From NCBI RefSeq assembly GCF_900110835.1, contig NZ_FOJG01000002.1:896979-960978 (forward strand): a stretch of DNA of 64,000 nucleotides, in the 5' to 3' direction. Position numbers and translations under genes: made by a program. The DNA is from Chitinophaga arvensicola (GTDB taxonomy: Bacteria; Bacteroidota; Bacteroidia; Chitinophagales; Chitinophagaceae). Every line of letters starts with the position of its first letter. Within the stretch, counting starts at the first letter, position 1. Positions 37,145-45,535 of this stretch are shown piece by piece. The notes beneath the pieces were generated by a model. That model had not been told where the DNA came from. It did no database searches and saw only the letters and a list, made by a program, of their open reading frames with translations.

Positions 37145-37179
37145 ATAGCCCCGGAAAGGCCAATGCTTTCCGGGGCTAT
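37145..37179. terminator. bidirectional rho-independent terminator
   Basis: Stem ATAGCCCCGGAAAG / CTTTCCGGGGCTAT (14 bp, loop 7 nt) between the convergent beta-helix and histidine kinase genes. The A-rich run before it gives a T tail on the minus strand. Confidence 0.85.
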
Positions 37180-37202
37180 TCATCAGATGCCAATACAGCA
37201 AA

Positions 37203-38675
37203 CTACGCAGGTATCACAAAACTAAACGTGGCTCCCTTACCCGGCTCACTGATAACATCAATAGAAGTATGATGTAGTTCCAATATTTTTTTCACAATGG
37301 CCAAACCTATACCCATCCCTTTTTTAGGAGACACTTCATTGTGCAGTTGTTTATACCGTTCAAAAATATATGCCTGTTCTTCCGGCGCAATTCCCGCCCC
37401 GGTATCGGCTACCTGCACCTTTACACCTGTTTTTTCTGCGGAAAGAATAACCCTGATACTACCTCCATCAGGCGTAAATTTAAAAGCGTTGTCTAAAAGA
37501 TTCTGAAACACTCTTTCTGTAAGGGCGATATCCGCAAATACGCGGGGTAAACGGGGTGTAGCATCCAGGTGAAGAAGAATAGCGCGATCAGCCGCCTTCA
37601 ACTGGTACGACATTAAAATATCCGAAGCAAGTTCATTGATAAGGAACGGTTCTTTTTCCGGAGTCACCAGGTTGGCTTCCAGCTTTGCATATTGAAAAAG
37701 TTGTTCTACCAAACCCGAGAGCTTCTGAGCGCTTCCATGTACCACAGACAGGTATCGCTCTTTGTCGGTTCCGGACAGTTCTTCTTTTTTGATCATCATT
37801 GTTTCAATATATCCCAGCATAATAGACAGCGGTGTACGCAGATCATGCGACACATTGGCGATCAACTCCTGCCTGAATTTATCGGTCGCCGTTATTTTAT
37901 CAAAATTGCTTACGATCACATCTGCCATCTCATTAAATGTAGTAGTAAGTGTAGCCAGATCGCCTTTGGCATTTTCCGGTATCCTGGCGGAATAATCGCC
38001 TTCCTTAAAACGCTGCACCACATTGGCTATCTTCCTGATACTGTCTGTTATCAGGAAGAAGGTAATGATACCAACAATAAAAGCAACGGCCAATGCTACA
38101 AAGAAAATGTAAGCGCTAAGGCGGATATACAAATGGCTGTTTAATGCGGCTAATACCTGCCGTTGCTTTTCACTTGCCAGAACGGCGTACACATAACCAG
38201 ACAATCGGCCGTTTTCATAAACCGGAGCTGCCGAAAAAATAGCCGGTTCACCAGGTACCTTCGGATTGTCGCCCATAGGGCGCTCTCCTTCCTTTGTTGC
38301 CAGCCACGCTTTTACAATAGCCAGATCTACCCGTCTGAGTTGTACCGTCGTATCAGGTACCACAAAATCTGTTATATTTCCGGCCGTATCCAGTAAATAC
38401 ACCTCCACGCTGGGATTGGCCACCATAGTAGAATGAATGATATCGTGCGTAACAGTGGTATCCGGTTTACCATTCCTGATGGGTTGTGTAAAGGTGGCCA
38501 GGTGTTTGGCGATATCGCCATACAATTCCTGGTGTGCGGTTGTATAATACGAGGTAGAAAACTTTGAAGCGATCAGTACAAACACCAATCCCAGCACCAC
38601 CAATACGCCGGTAAATACCGCTGCAATTTTCCAGAACAGCCGGTTACCTTTTATAGACCTTCTCTTTGTCATCAT
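37203..38675 (-). CDS. two-component sensor histidine kinase
   Basis: A 490-residue kinase. TM1 at ~14-35 and TM2 at ~180-205 enclose a periplasmic sensor of ~145 residues; a HAMP domain (FKEGDYSARIPENAKGDLATL) follows. The H-box is NVSHDLRTPLSIMLGYIETM (phospho-His near 279), the N-box NLLDNAFKFTPDGGS, G1 VADTGAGIAPEEQ and G2 KKGMGIGLAIVKKI. It is the second gene of a pair with the response regulator, overlapping by 4 nt (ATGA). The sensed signal is not visible. The divergent spondin operon is the natural candidate target. Confidence 0.93.
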   Translation of the reverse strand: MMTKRRSIKGNRLFWKIAAVFTGVLVVLGLVFVLIASKFSTSYYTTAHQELYGDIAKHLATFTQPIRNGKPDTTVTHDIIHSTMVANPSVEVYLLDTAGNITDFVVPDTTVQLRRVDLAIVKAWLATKEGERPMGDNPKVPGEPAIFSAAPVYENGRLSGYVYAVLASEKQRQVLAALNSHLYIRLSAYIFFVALAVAFIVGIITFFLITDSIRKIANVVQRFKEGDYSARIPENAKGDLATLTTTFNEMADVIVSNFDKITATDKFRQELIANVSHDLRTPLSIMLGYIETMMIKKEELSGTDKERYLSVVHGSAQKLSGLVEQLFQYAKLEANLVTPEKEPFLINELASDILMSYQLKAADRAILLHLDATPRLPRVFADIALTERVFQNLLDNAFKFTPDGGSIRVILSAEKTGVKVQVADTGAGIAPEEQAYIFERYKQLHNEVSPKKGMGIGLAIVKKILELHHTSIDVISEPGKGATFSFVIPA

Positions 38676-39376
38676 AACTCCTCATTAAACCTGTAACCGA
38701 TGCCCCAGGTAGTTAAAATATATTTAGGTACAGATACATCGGCCTCTATTTTCCCACGCAAACGGTTGATGTGGCTGTTTACCGTATGCTCATATCCTTC
38801 AAAATCATATCCCCATACCAGGTTCAGCAAACGCTTACGGCTATAACTTTTACCGGGATTCGACGCCAGTAATACCAGCAGCTCAAACTCTTTCGGGGAA
38901 AGATCCACGCGAAGTTCGCCCAGGGTTACTTTCCGCTTATCCAGGTCTATTTCCAATCCGTCATACCTGATGACAGAAGTGGTTTCTTTGAGAAATTCCG
39001 GAGACCCATTATCTTCGTTTCTCCGGAAAATAACTTTTACACGGGCAATAAATTCTCTGATACTGAAAGGTTTTGTGAGGTAATCATCTGCCCCTGTTTC
39101 AAGTCCCATTACCTTATCAATTTCCTCTGATAAGGCAGTCAGCATCAGAATGGGCGTACGCCGGTCCGACTGCCTGATTTTTCTGCACACTTCCATTCCG
39201 CTGATGCCCGGTAACATGATATCGAGAATAATAAGATCAAACCGATTCTCCTTCGCCGCAAGCAGTCCTTCCGCCCCATTATCAACAGCTGACACCTCGC
39301 AGCCCAGATCTTTCAAATGAATATCGAGCAATTCAATAATTTCCCGGTCGTCTTCGATGATAAGTACTTTTTGCAT
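38672..39376 (-). CDS. OmpR/PhoB-type response regulator
   Basis: A 234-residue regulator from the ATG at 39376. The frame is open to 39511, but that would overlap the divergent gene and adds no domain. The receiver domain has Asp9-Asp10, phospho-Asp52 (LIILDIMLPG), Thr80 and Lys102 (YLTKPFS). The winged helix is in the C-terminal ~100 residues (DLSPKEFELLVLLASNPGKS, VWGYDFEGYEHTVNSHINRLR). Translationally coupled to the kinase. A PhoP-box-like direct repeat lies in its divergent promoter region. Confidence 0.93.
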   Translation of the reverse strand: MQKVLIIEDDREIIELLDIHLKDLGCEVSAVDNGAEGLLAAKENRFDLIILDIMLPGISGMEVCRKIRQSDRRTPILMLTALSEEIDKVMGLETGADDYLTKPFSIREFIARVKVIFRRNEDNGSPEFLKETTSVIRYDGLEIDLDKRKVTLGELRVDLSPKEFELLVLLASNPGKSYSRKRLLNLVWGYDFEGYEHTVNSHINRLRGKIEADVSVPKYILTTWGIGYRFNEEL

Positions 39377-39436
39377 GTTGATGGATAACTGATCTGCACA
39401 AATCTCGGCAAAAAACAACTCAAAATACCGCTGTGA

Positions 39437-39458
39437 TACTTTTGTTATAACTCTGTTA
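39437..39458 (+). promoter_or_regulatory. -7 box plus TGTTA direct repeat upstream of the spondin operon
   Basis: TACTTTTG (39437-39444) is a perfect -7 box about 66 nt before the ATG at 39510. Overlapping its end is a direct repeat, TGTTA-N6-TGTTA (39443-39447 and 39454-39458), an 11-bp period as bound by OmpR/PhoP-type regulators. No good -33 box. Confidence 0.4.
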
Positions 39459-39509
39459 CGCATTTGGGATATCAAGATTGTTGTTTTGTGTTCTAAAAAA
39501 GAACCAGAC

Positions 39510-40808
39510 ATGAAAAGGAACGTATTCTATTCCATTGCTATCTTATCTGTCGCCGGACTGCTGGCGTCCTGTCACAAAGACAATGATATGCCCCCTGTGC
39601 AGTCGGGCACTATCACGATTGAAAATATACTGGACAGCAAACCTTTGGTCGAATCCGGCACTTTCAAGGGAGAAGGCACTCCTCCGGTTATCCTGCCCGG
39701 GCAGTCCGTATCCTTTTCTTTCTCGGCGGCTAAAAATCAGCGCCTCACGTTTGCCACCATGTATGGCTGGAGCAACGACCTGTTTTTTGCACCGGACAAC
39801 CCCGGCATCAAATTGTATAATGATGATGGCAGCCCCATTACCGGGGATGTATCTGCCCAGGTAAAACTCTGGGACAATGGCACCCGGATCAACCAGGCGC
39901 CGGGAGCCGCCGTTATGCATCCGGGAACACCGGAAGCCACGCCAAAAAGTATTAAGGAAGTGAGTGGTAAAGATGATTTTGGCAATAACTACCTGCCGGC
40001 ATCAAAGCTCATGAACATTGCCTTGAAATACGATGGTAATTCTACTTTTACCGTTACTATAAAAAATATTTCCGGTGGCACTGCCAACGAAACGCCTTTC
40101 AGTCCGGGCGTATGGGCTATTTCCTATACTGCGGGCGGTAACCTGCTGCTACCGGAACCTATCTATTCAGCAGGAAAGCCTACTGCAAATGGTCTTACCA
40201 ATATCGCAGAAATGGGCGATAATTCAGCACTGAATACGTATCTCAGCAACAACACCGGCATCTTTACGCCGTTGTCTCCCGTGTTGGTAGTGGTGTATAA
40301 CGGCGACAGCAATCCTTTCTTCAAAACTGGTGAAAATGACCGGGGAGAAGGACTAAAAGACCTGGCACAGAAAGGAAACGCGGATATCCTCGCAGCGGCG
40401 TTGAAAGGGAAAGCCGGTATTAAAAATGTATACATCCTGAAGGATCCGGCCAACACAGTGCTGCTTCCAAAAATCAACGGGGCGGCAGGAGGTAAAGTAT
40501 CACAGGCATTATCCCTGCAGCAGGGCGATAAAATCGCCATCGCCACCATGTATGGATTTTCCAACGACTGGTTCTTTGCTACCAGTGGAAGCGATATCAG
40601 TGCCACCCAGAAGGGCGATGTATCCGGATCGATCGGGCTATTTGACAATGGTACTGCCGTCAATCAATTCCCCGGCGCCGGTGTTACCCAGGCCAACCTG
40701 GCAGGTACTCCCCTGCAGGAAAGCAAGCCCATTCAGGCGGTCCCCAATCCTAACCAGTTTACTACCTTACCAGCACTTACAAGTATCATTAAAATAACCC
40801 TGCAATAA
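39510..40808 (+). CDS. lipoprotein with two spondin_N domains
   Basis: A 432-residue lipoprotein (MKRNVFYSIAILSVAGLLASC). Two related halves, each a spondin N-terminal domain: first ~30-225 (TITIENILDSKPLVESGTFKG, FATMYGWSNDLFFAPDNPG, KLWDNGTRINQAPGAAV), second ~235-432 (VLVVVYNGDSNPFF, IATMYGFSNDWFFATSGSD, GLFDNGTAVNQFPGAGV). The W-S-N-D-x-F-F and NG-T-x-x-NQxPGA boxes recur in both. In animals the fold binds membranes or matrix components; in bacteria its role is open. It is the first gene of a three-gene operon, divergent from the two-component system, which probably controls it. Confidence 0.82.
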   Translation: MKRNVFYSIAILSVAGLLASCHKDNDMPPVQSGTITIENILDSKPLVESGTFKGEGTPPVILPGQSVSFSFSAAKNQRLTFATMYGWSNDLFFAPDNPGIKLYNDDGSPITGDVSAQVKLWDNGTRINQAPGAAVMHPGTPEATPKSIKEVSGKDDFGNNYLPASKLMNIALKYDGNSTFTVTIKNISGGTANETPFSPGVWAISYTAGGNLLLPEPIYSAGKPTANGLTNIAEMGDNSALNTYLSNNTGIFTPLSPVLVVVYNGDSNPFFKTGENDRGEGLKDLAQKGNADILAAALKGKAGIKNVYILKDPANTVLLPKINGAAGGKVSQALSLQQGDKIAIATMYGFSNDWFFATSGSDISATQKGDVSGSIGLFDNGTAVNQFPGAGVTQANLAGTPLQESKPIQAVPNPNQFTTLPALTSIIKITLQ

Positions 40809-40816
40809 AAAACACC

Positions 40817-41527
40817 ATGACACAATATCTTTTTTCAATGAATACACCGATCCGTAAAACATTTCAGCGCCATACACCATTGAAGCGTTTAACCGGCTTC
40901 GTGCTGGTATGCCTGCTCACTGCTATGCAGTTCAATGCTGCGGCTCAGAAGGTAATGAACCAACCAGCTACCACTAATACCCCTCCGGCTATGCCGGAGG
41001 ACATTAGTCCCTTACTGATCGGAGAACAGATCCCTGCTATGGTGCTTCCGGATAAAGATGGGAACCTGTTCAATGTAAATAAAGCAGTCATGGAAAAACC
41101 CACCATACTTGTGTTTTACCGGGGCGGATGGTGTCCTTTCTGCACAAAGCAGCTTTCCGGCCTGCAAGACATCAACACCGATCTTAATAAAAAAGGGTTT
41201 CAGGTCATTGCCGTTTCTACAGATGCACCAGAGATGCTGAAAAACGCTGCTACCAAAGAAAAGCTGGAATACACACTGCTCTCAGACGCCGATCTGAACC
41301 TGGCGCAAAAATTCGGTATTGCGTTTAAAGCGCCGGAATCATATGCTTCTCTCCTTACTAAGAACTCCGGGGGAAAAGACAAAGACCTGCTTCTTCCTGT
41401 ACCATCTGTGTTTATCCTGGATAAAAAAGGCGCTATCCGCTTTGAATATATTAACCCGGATTTTAAGCAACGAATCAGTTCGTCATTGCTCCTGGCCGCG
41501 GCGCAGGCCCTGTATGATGAGCTTTAA
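40817..41527 (+). CDS. exported peroxiredoxin/AhpC-TSA-like protein
   Basis: A 236-residue protein with an N-terminal signal segment (around RLTGFVLVCLLTAMQFNAAAQ, so it may start at the ATG at 40838) and an AhpC/TSA-type thioredoxin fold: IPAMVLPDKDGNLFNVNKA, ILVFYRGGWCPFCTKQLSGLQ with the peroxidatic CPFC, VIAVSTDAPEMLKNAATK and LLPVPSVFILDKKGAIRFEY. It would reduce peroxides in the periplasm with electrons from a thioredoxin-like partner. It starts 8 bp after the spondin gene, so it is in the same operon. Confidence 0.85.
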   Translation: MTQYLFSMNTPIRKTFQRHTPLKRLTGFVLVCLLTAMQFNAAAQKVMNQPATTNTPPAMPEDISPLLIGEQIPAMVLPDKDGNLFNVNKAVMEKPTILVFYRGGWCPFCTKQLSGLQDINTDLNKKGFQVIAVSTDAPEMLKNAATKEKLEYTLLSDADLNLAQKFGIAFKAPESYASLLTKNSGGKDKDLLLPVPSVFILDKKGAIRFEYINPDFKQRISSSLLLAAAQALYDEL

Positions 41528-41590
41528 CGGATGCCTGTTAAACTTCGGGCTGCCGATGTCGTCCAATAGATGGACCAGGTATATCAAACT

Positions 41591-42589
41591 ATGAAAAGAG
41601 CAATCATTATCCTGTTACTGCTGATCGCAGTGGCAGGAACGGGATCTACAGCATATGCACAGGTAAGTGTTGGCGTATCCATCCATATAGCGCCTCCTCC
41701 GTTGCCGGTTTACACGCAACCGCCTTGTCCGTACGACGGATACATCTGGACACCCGGATACTGGGCCTATGGTCCTGCGGGTTATTACTGGATACCGGGC
41801 ATCTGGGTACGTCCTCCGCGCTTCGGTGTGCTATGGACGCCAGGGTACTGGGGATTTGTGGGAGGCATCTATAGCTGGCATGCCGGTTACTGGGGCCCTC
41901 ATGTCGGATTCTATGGTGGCGTTAATTACGGTTACGGTTACACGGGATCCGGTTTCTACGGTGGTATGTGGCGCGGTAATGTATATCACTACAATACCGC
42001 CTACTCCAATATCAATACCCGCGTAGTCCATAATACCTACATCAACAATACCACGATTGTCAATAACAACACCGTGGTGAATAATCGCAGCAGCTTTAAC
42101 GGCGCCGGCGGCATTAATGCCCGCCCCGGCCGGGAAGAGCAACTGGCGGCACGTGACCAGCATATAGGCGCTACCTCAGACCAGGCAGCGCATGAACGAA
42201 CTTCCCGCGAAGACCGGAATCAGCTGGCATCTGTCAATCACGGCAACCCGGCAGGATCATTTCATAATAACGGGGACCGGCAGCAAAATGGCCAGCACTT
42301 TGCCAGCGTCAACAAACCAGGCACAGCGCAAAATCATGGCGATAACAACGTAAGAGAAGGACATTTCAATAACAACGGTGGCCAACAGCCGCATGCAGGT
42401 CCAGCACATTTTGACAACGCCGGCAGGCAACAACAGCATTTCAATAATGCGGCTGCTGAAAATCATATCAATAATCGTGGAGGCATGGAGCACCGGCAAA
42501 TGGCCATGCGTCAGCAACACTTTTCACAGCCACATATGTCATCAGGACAAGGTCATGCTCCACATGGTGGTGGTCATGGCAGACATTAA
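41591..42589 (+). CDS. exported YXWGXW-repeat protein with His/Asn/Gln-rich tail
   Basis: A 332-residue protein with signal peptide (MKRAIIILLLLIAVAGTGSTAYAQ) from the ATG at 41591. Residues ~45-130 are tandem aromatic repeats: IWTPGYWAYGPAGYYWIPG, LWTPGYWGFVGG and SWHAGYWGPHVGFYGG. This is the YXWGXW family. Then comes an Asn-rich strand region (NTRVVHNTYINNTTIVNNNT) and a very polar C-terminus rich in H, N, Q and G, ending HMSSGQGHAPHGGGHGRH, perhaps metal-binding. It is the last gene of the spondin-peroxiredoxin operon (63 bp gap). Surface location is inferred. Confidence 0.8.
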   Translation: MKRAIIILLLLIAVAGTGSTAYAQVSVGVSIHIAPPPLPVYTQPPCPYDGYIWTPGYWAYGPAGYYWIPGIWVRPPRFGVLWTPGYWGFVGGIYSWHAGYWGPHVGFYGGVNYGYGYTGSGFYGGMWRGNVYHYNTAYSNINTRVVHNTYINNTTIVNNNTVVNNRSSFNGAGGINARPGREEQLAARDQHIGATSDQAAHERTSREDRNQLASVNHGNPAGSFHNNGDRQQNGQHFASVNKPGTAQNHGDNNVREGHFNNNGGQQPHAGPAHFDNAGRQQQHFNNAAAENHINNRGGMEHRQMAMRQQHFSQPHMSSGQGHAPHGGGHGRH

Positions 42590-42610
42590 TCTTTTTTTCA
42601 TCCGGATCCC

Positions 42611-42650
42611 GAAAAAAGCAGCAGGATATTTATTCCTGCTGCTTTTTTTT
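42611..42650. terminator. bidirectional rho-independent terminator
   Basis: Stem AAAAAAGCAGCAGG / CCTGCTGCTTTTTT with a 9-nt loop and T8 tail, between the convergent YXWGXW and alpha/beta hydrolase genes. Confidence 0.92.
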
Positions 42651-42664
42651 GCCAGTTGCTACCA

Positions 42665-43555
42665 TCAATGCTCCTCCGTTAAAGCCATCATAAACTCCCC
42701 TGCTTTCCGGATCGCATCCTTACCTTCCGGCAACAACGAATGCCACAATGGAAAATTATGGATCATCTGCGGCCATACTTCCAGTCGCACGTGAACACCT
42801 GCCATTGCCGCATTCCGCGTAAATACCAACGCTTCACTCAGCATGCCTTCCGCCTCACCCACCACTACATACACCGGCGGCATGCCATGCACATCCGCAT
42901 ATACCGGCGATGCTACCGGAAGACGGGGATCAGCACCACCCAGATAGGCGGCTGCCTGGGCTTTGATCGCTTTCAGGCTTACAATAGGATCTCTTCCTTC
43001 CCTTGTCTGATAGGTTTCACCCGTTTGCGCCAGGTCAATCCAAGGAGAGATCACAACGCCGCCTGCCGGCATCGGCACGCCCCTGTCGCGGGCAAAAAGC
43101 AATAAATTAATCGTGGCATTCCCACCGGCAGAGTCGCCGCTGATGATGATATTCTTTGGATCGTATCCCTGATCGAGTAACCAGAGATACCCGTCAAAAA
43201 TATCTTCCAGGGGTTGCGGAAAAGGATGTTCCGGTGCAAGGCGATAGTCAGGGGCAAATGTTTTCATCCTCCCAGCTCTGCCCAGTTCACTGATCTCTCC
43301 CCGATGGGTAGCCGGACTACCGATCAGGAACGCACCACCGTGTATATAATATAAAACGTGGGTATCTCTGGCCTGCGGAGAAGTAGTCCACTCCCCTTGC
43401 AAATTCCCGATAGATACGGTTTCGTAAACAATGTCTGCTGCTACAGGCAACGTAGCATACATTTTATCTGCTGCAATACGCAACTCAGGTATGGGCGCGC
43501 TAAGGTCCAGGTAATTTTTAAAGTAGTCCCGGGCAACTTTCAGTTCTCTTTTCAT
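42665..43555 (-). CDS. HSL-family alpha/beta hydrolase (esterase)
   Basis: A 296-residue esterase of the hormone-sensitive-lipase type. The oxyanion motif HGGAF, then PDYRLAPEHPFPQPLED, the nucleophile GDSAGGNATINLLL and the His in WPQMIHNFPLW are clear. In the acid segment VVVGEAEGMLSEAL the usual Asp is replaced by Glu, as in some family members. It cuts short acyl esters. It is the last gene of an AraC-SDR-AraC-hydrolase run. The start codon abuts a 9-bp inverted repeat (43555-43584) that would sequester it in a hairpin. Confidence 0.88.
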   Translation of the reverse strand: MKRELKVARDYFKNYLDLSAPIPELRIAADKMYATLPVAADIVYETVSIGNLQGEWTTSPQARDTHVLYYIHGGAFLIGSPATHRGEISELGRAGRMKTFAPDYRLAPEHPFPQPLEDIFDGYLWLLDQGYDPKNIIISGDSAGGNATINLLLFARDRGVPMPAGGVVISPWIDLAQTGETYQTREGRDPIVSLKAIKAQAAAYLGGADPRLPVASPVYADVHGMPPVYVVVGEAEGMLSEALVFTRNAAMAGVHVRLEVWPQMIHNFPLWHSLLPEGKDAIRKAGEFMMALTEEH

Positions 43556-43584
43556 GCTGTTATCATTAAAATATTATAACAGCA
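43555..43584 (-). repeat. inverted repeat touching the hydrolase start codon
   Basis: TGCTGTTAT, 12 nt, ATAACAGCA. On the minus strand the second arm runs straight into the ATG (AACAGCATG), so the message could fold at its ribosome-binding region. The site could also be an operator for one of the AraC proteins. Confidence 0.45.
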
Positions 43585-43666
43585 AATGTCGGATGAGATC
43601 CTGCCAGCCTGTTAGAAGATAACAGCCCGATATTGGTACTTTCCGTTCCAAATAGTGAACTATCAC

Positions 43667-44542
43667 TTATTGAACCGCATACTTCCTATACATCTGCTTA
43701 CGGTACTCCGCAGGAGACATGCCCTCCTGCTTTTTAAACTGACGGGAGAAATAAGAGAAATCCTTAAATCCAAGCTGATCACTGATGTCGCCGATCGGAA
43801 GATTACAATACACCAACATCCGCTTTGCCTCTGCCAGCCCACGATCGCGGATCATGCCCCCCGCTGTATTGCCGGTTAGGTTTTTAACGATTTTATTGAG
43901 ATAGTTGGCAGAGATATTCAATTTGCCGGCATAAAATGCCAGGTCAGTTTCCTCCCGGTAATTTTCTTCGATGAGCTTTTTAAACCTTTTATGTGTCAGC
44001 ACCTGGAAAGAATCTTTTATCTCCGGTTGTGTTTTCGACATCAGGCGCTGAATACGATTCAGCAACACCAGCAGCAATCCGTTGATGATTAAAGGCACCT
44101 TCTCCCGCCGGTTCATCTCTGCTATCAGCGGGTCTATAATCGCTTTAAGCTCCTGCTGCCCGTTTTCGTCCAGGCATAAATAAGGCCTCGTAAAACTATC
44201 CTCCAGGAATGTCAGTTCAAAAATAGATTCCTGCGTCTGATGCGTAAGCAGGAATTGTTCGGTGAAAGCGATACTATACCCTTTCACTTTTTCCGGTGTT
44301 GGCAGCAAATGAATCTGGCCGGGAGATGTGATCAGCAGCGTATCCGTCTGTATAAAAATGTCGTGATAATCTATCGTATGTGTGAAGGTACCTTCTGTGA
44401 TCCAGATTATTTCGTAGAAATCGTGTTTGTTGGGCCAGGTCAGCTGCTTTGGCCACGATAACTCTCCGAATCGCTCCAGTTTAAAAGAGTGCTCCAATGT
44501 CTTGTCTGACACAAAATCTTCGATCTTATAGATTGGAATCAT
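43667..44542 (-). CDS. AraC-family transcription regulator
   Basis: A 291-residue regulator from the ATG at 44542. An upstream frame to 44686 would overlap the SDR gene and has no family match. The N-terminal cupin-like sensor (YEIIWITEGTFTHTIDYHD, LITSPGQIHLL) is followed by an AraC-type double helix-turn-helix at ~185-291: LAFYAGKLNISANYLNKIVK and IGDISDQLGFKDFSYFSRQFKKQEGMSPAEYR. A perfect -7 box (TAATTTTG, 44564-44571) lies 22 nt upstream. Probably controls the hydrolase or SDR beside it. Confidence 0.92.
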   Translation of the reverse strand: MIPIYKIEDFVSDKTLEHSFKLERFGELSWPKQLTWPNKHDFYEIIWITEGTFTHTIDYHDIFIQTDTLLITSPGQIHLLPTPEKVKGYSIAFTEQFLLTHQTQESIFELTFLEDSFTRPYLCLDENGQQELKAIIDPLIAEMNRREKVPLIINGLLLVLLNRIQRLMSKTQPEIKDSFQVLTHKRFKKLIEENYREETDLAFYAGKLNISANYLNKIVKNLTGNTAGGMIRDRGLAEAKRMLVYCNLPIGDISDQLGFKDFSYFSRQFKKQEGMSPAEYRKQMYRKYAVQ

Positions 44543-44612
44543 CGCATGAATAAAATAGTGCGGCAAAATTAACCTTTTTTGAAACGTCATTACCTTTTGA
44601 GGAGATATATCC

Positions 44613-45467
44613 CTACCTCTCTTCTCTGATAACGGATACAAAATCCGTGGAGCCTGATACCCGTTCCCAGCGCTCCAATTCCCCACTCAACTGTGCTATC
44701 CTGCTTTTTGCACGCGATACGGCATCACTTCCCAGGAACAGATTCTCTGGCGGGTTTTCACTGGATACCAGCTCCAGGAATGCGCCGGCAATTTTACCGG
44801 GATCACCAGGTTGAGCGCCATCCATCGTGTTCATTTTTTTATGATACTCCCGCAGGTATGCATAATCCGCCAACTGTTTTTTACTGTACGCAATGGAATC
44901 CGGTTTGGCAAAATTTGTCCGGAACCATCCGGGCAGCACGTTGGTCACCTTTATGCCCAACGGCCGGAGATCATTTGCCAGCGCATCAGAAAGGCCGCTC
45001 ACCGCAAATTTGGCGGCACAATACATAGACCACCCTACACCGGGCGCAAAGCCCGCAATAGAAGAAATATTGATGATATGCCCAGCCTGTTGTTTTCTGA
45101 AATAAGGGAGCGCCTGCTGTACTACGCGGACAACAGCAAAAAAGTTCACTTCAAAATTTTCATGGATTTCTTCGCTGCTCAATTCTTCCAATGCGCCGCC
45201 AAGACCGTATCCTGCGTTATTGACAACAACATCCAGCCGGCCAAATGTTGCCACTGTCCGTTTGAGTGAATCCGCGACAGATAACTCACTTTTTAGATCT
45301 ACTTCTAACGGTAAAAATTTCTCCGATACACCTTTCAGCTGTTCAAATGCAGCAATGGTTCTGGAGGTGGCGGCAACATAGTGGCCCTGAGCCAGCAATT
45401 CTTTTACGAGAGACCATCCCATGCCTTTGGAGGCGCCGGTAATGTACCAGACTTTAGTATTGTTCAT
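44613..45467 (-). CDS. short-chain dehydrogenase/reductase
   Basis: A 284-residue classical SDR from the ATG at 45467. The cofactor motif is TGASKGMGWSLVKELL (TGxxxGxG, residues ~11-17), with TSRT after strand 2 suggesting NADP. NNAGYGLGG, then SSIAGF with the catalytic Ser and YCAAKFA with Tyr-x-x-x-Lys complete the active site. Substrate not predictable. A perfect -7 box (TAGCTTTG, 45477-45484) lies only 10 bp before the ATG, so the message may be nearly leaderless. Flanked by AraC regulators on both sides. Confidence 0.92.
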   Translation of the reverse strand: MNNTKVWYITGASKGMGWSLVKELLAQGHYVAATSRTIAAFEQLKGVSEKFLPLEVDLKSELSVADSLKRTVATFGRLDVVVNNAGYGLGGALEELSSEEIHENFEVNFFAVVRVVQQALPYFRKQQAGHIINISSIAGFAPGVGWSMYCAAKFAVSGLSDALANDLRPLGIKVTNVLPGWFRTNFAKPDSIAYSKKQLADYAYLREYHKKMNTMDGAQPGDPGKIAGAFLELVSSENPPENLFLGSDAVSRAKSRIAQLSGELERWERVSGSTDFVSVIREER

Positions 45468-45476
45468 TTTTTTATA

Positions 45477-45484
45477 CAAAGCTA
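45477..45484 (-). promoter_or_regulatory. -7 box just before the SDR start codon
   Basis: TAGCTTTG on the minus strand is a perfect TAnnTTTG. Transcription would start within a few bases of the ATG at 45467. No -33 box at the normal distance. Confidence 0.35.
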
Positions 45485-45535
45485 CCTCCTTCCGGCCCTG
45501 CTGCCTTGCCGGAAACAAACCATTATTTGTCAGAT

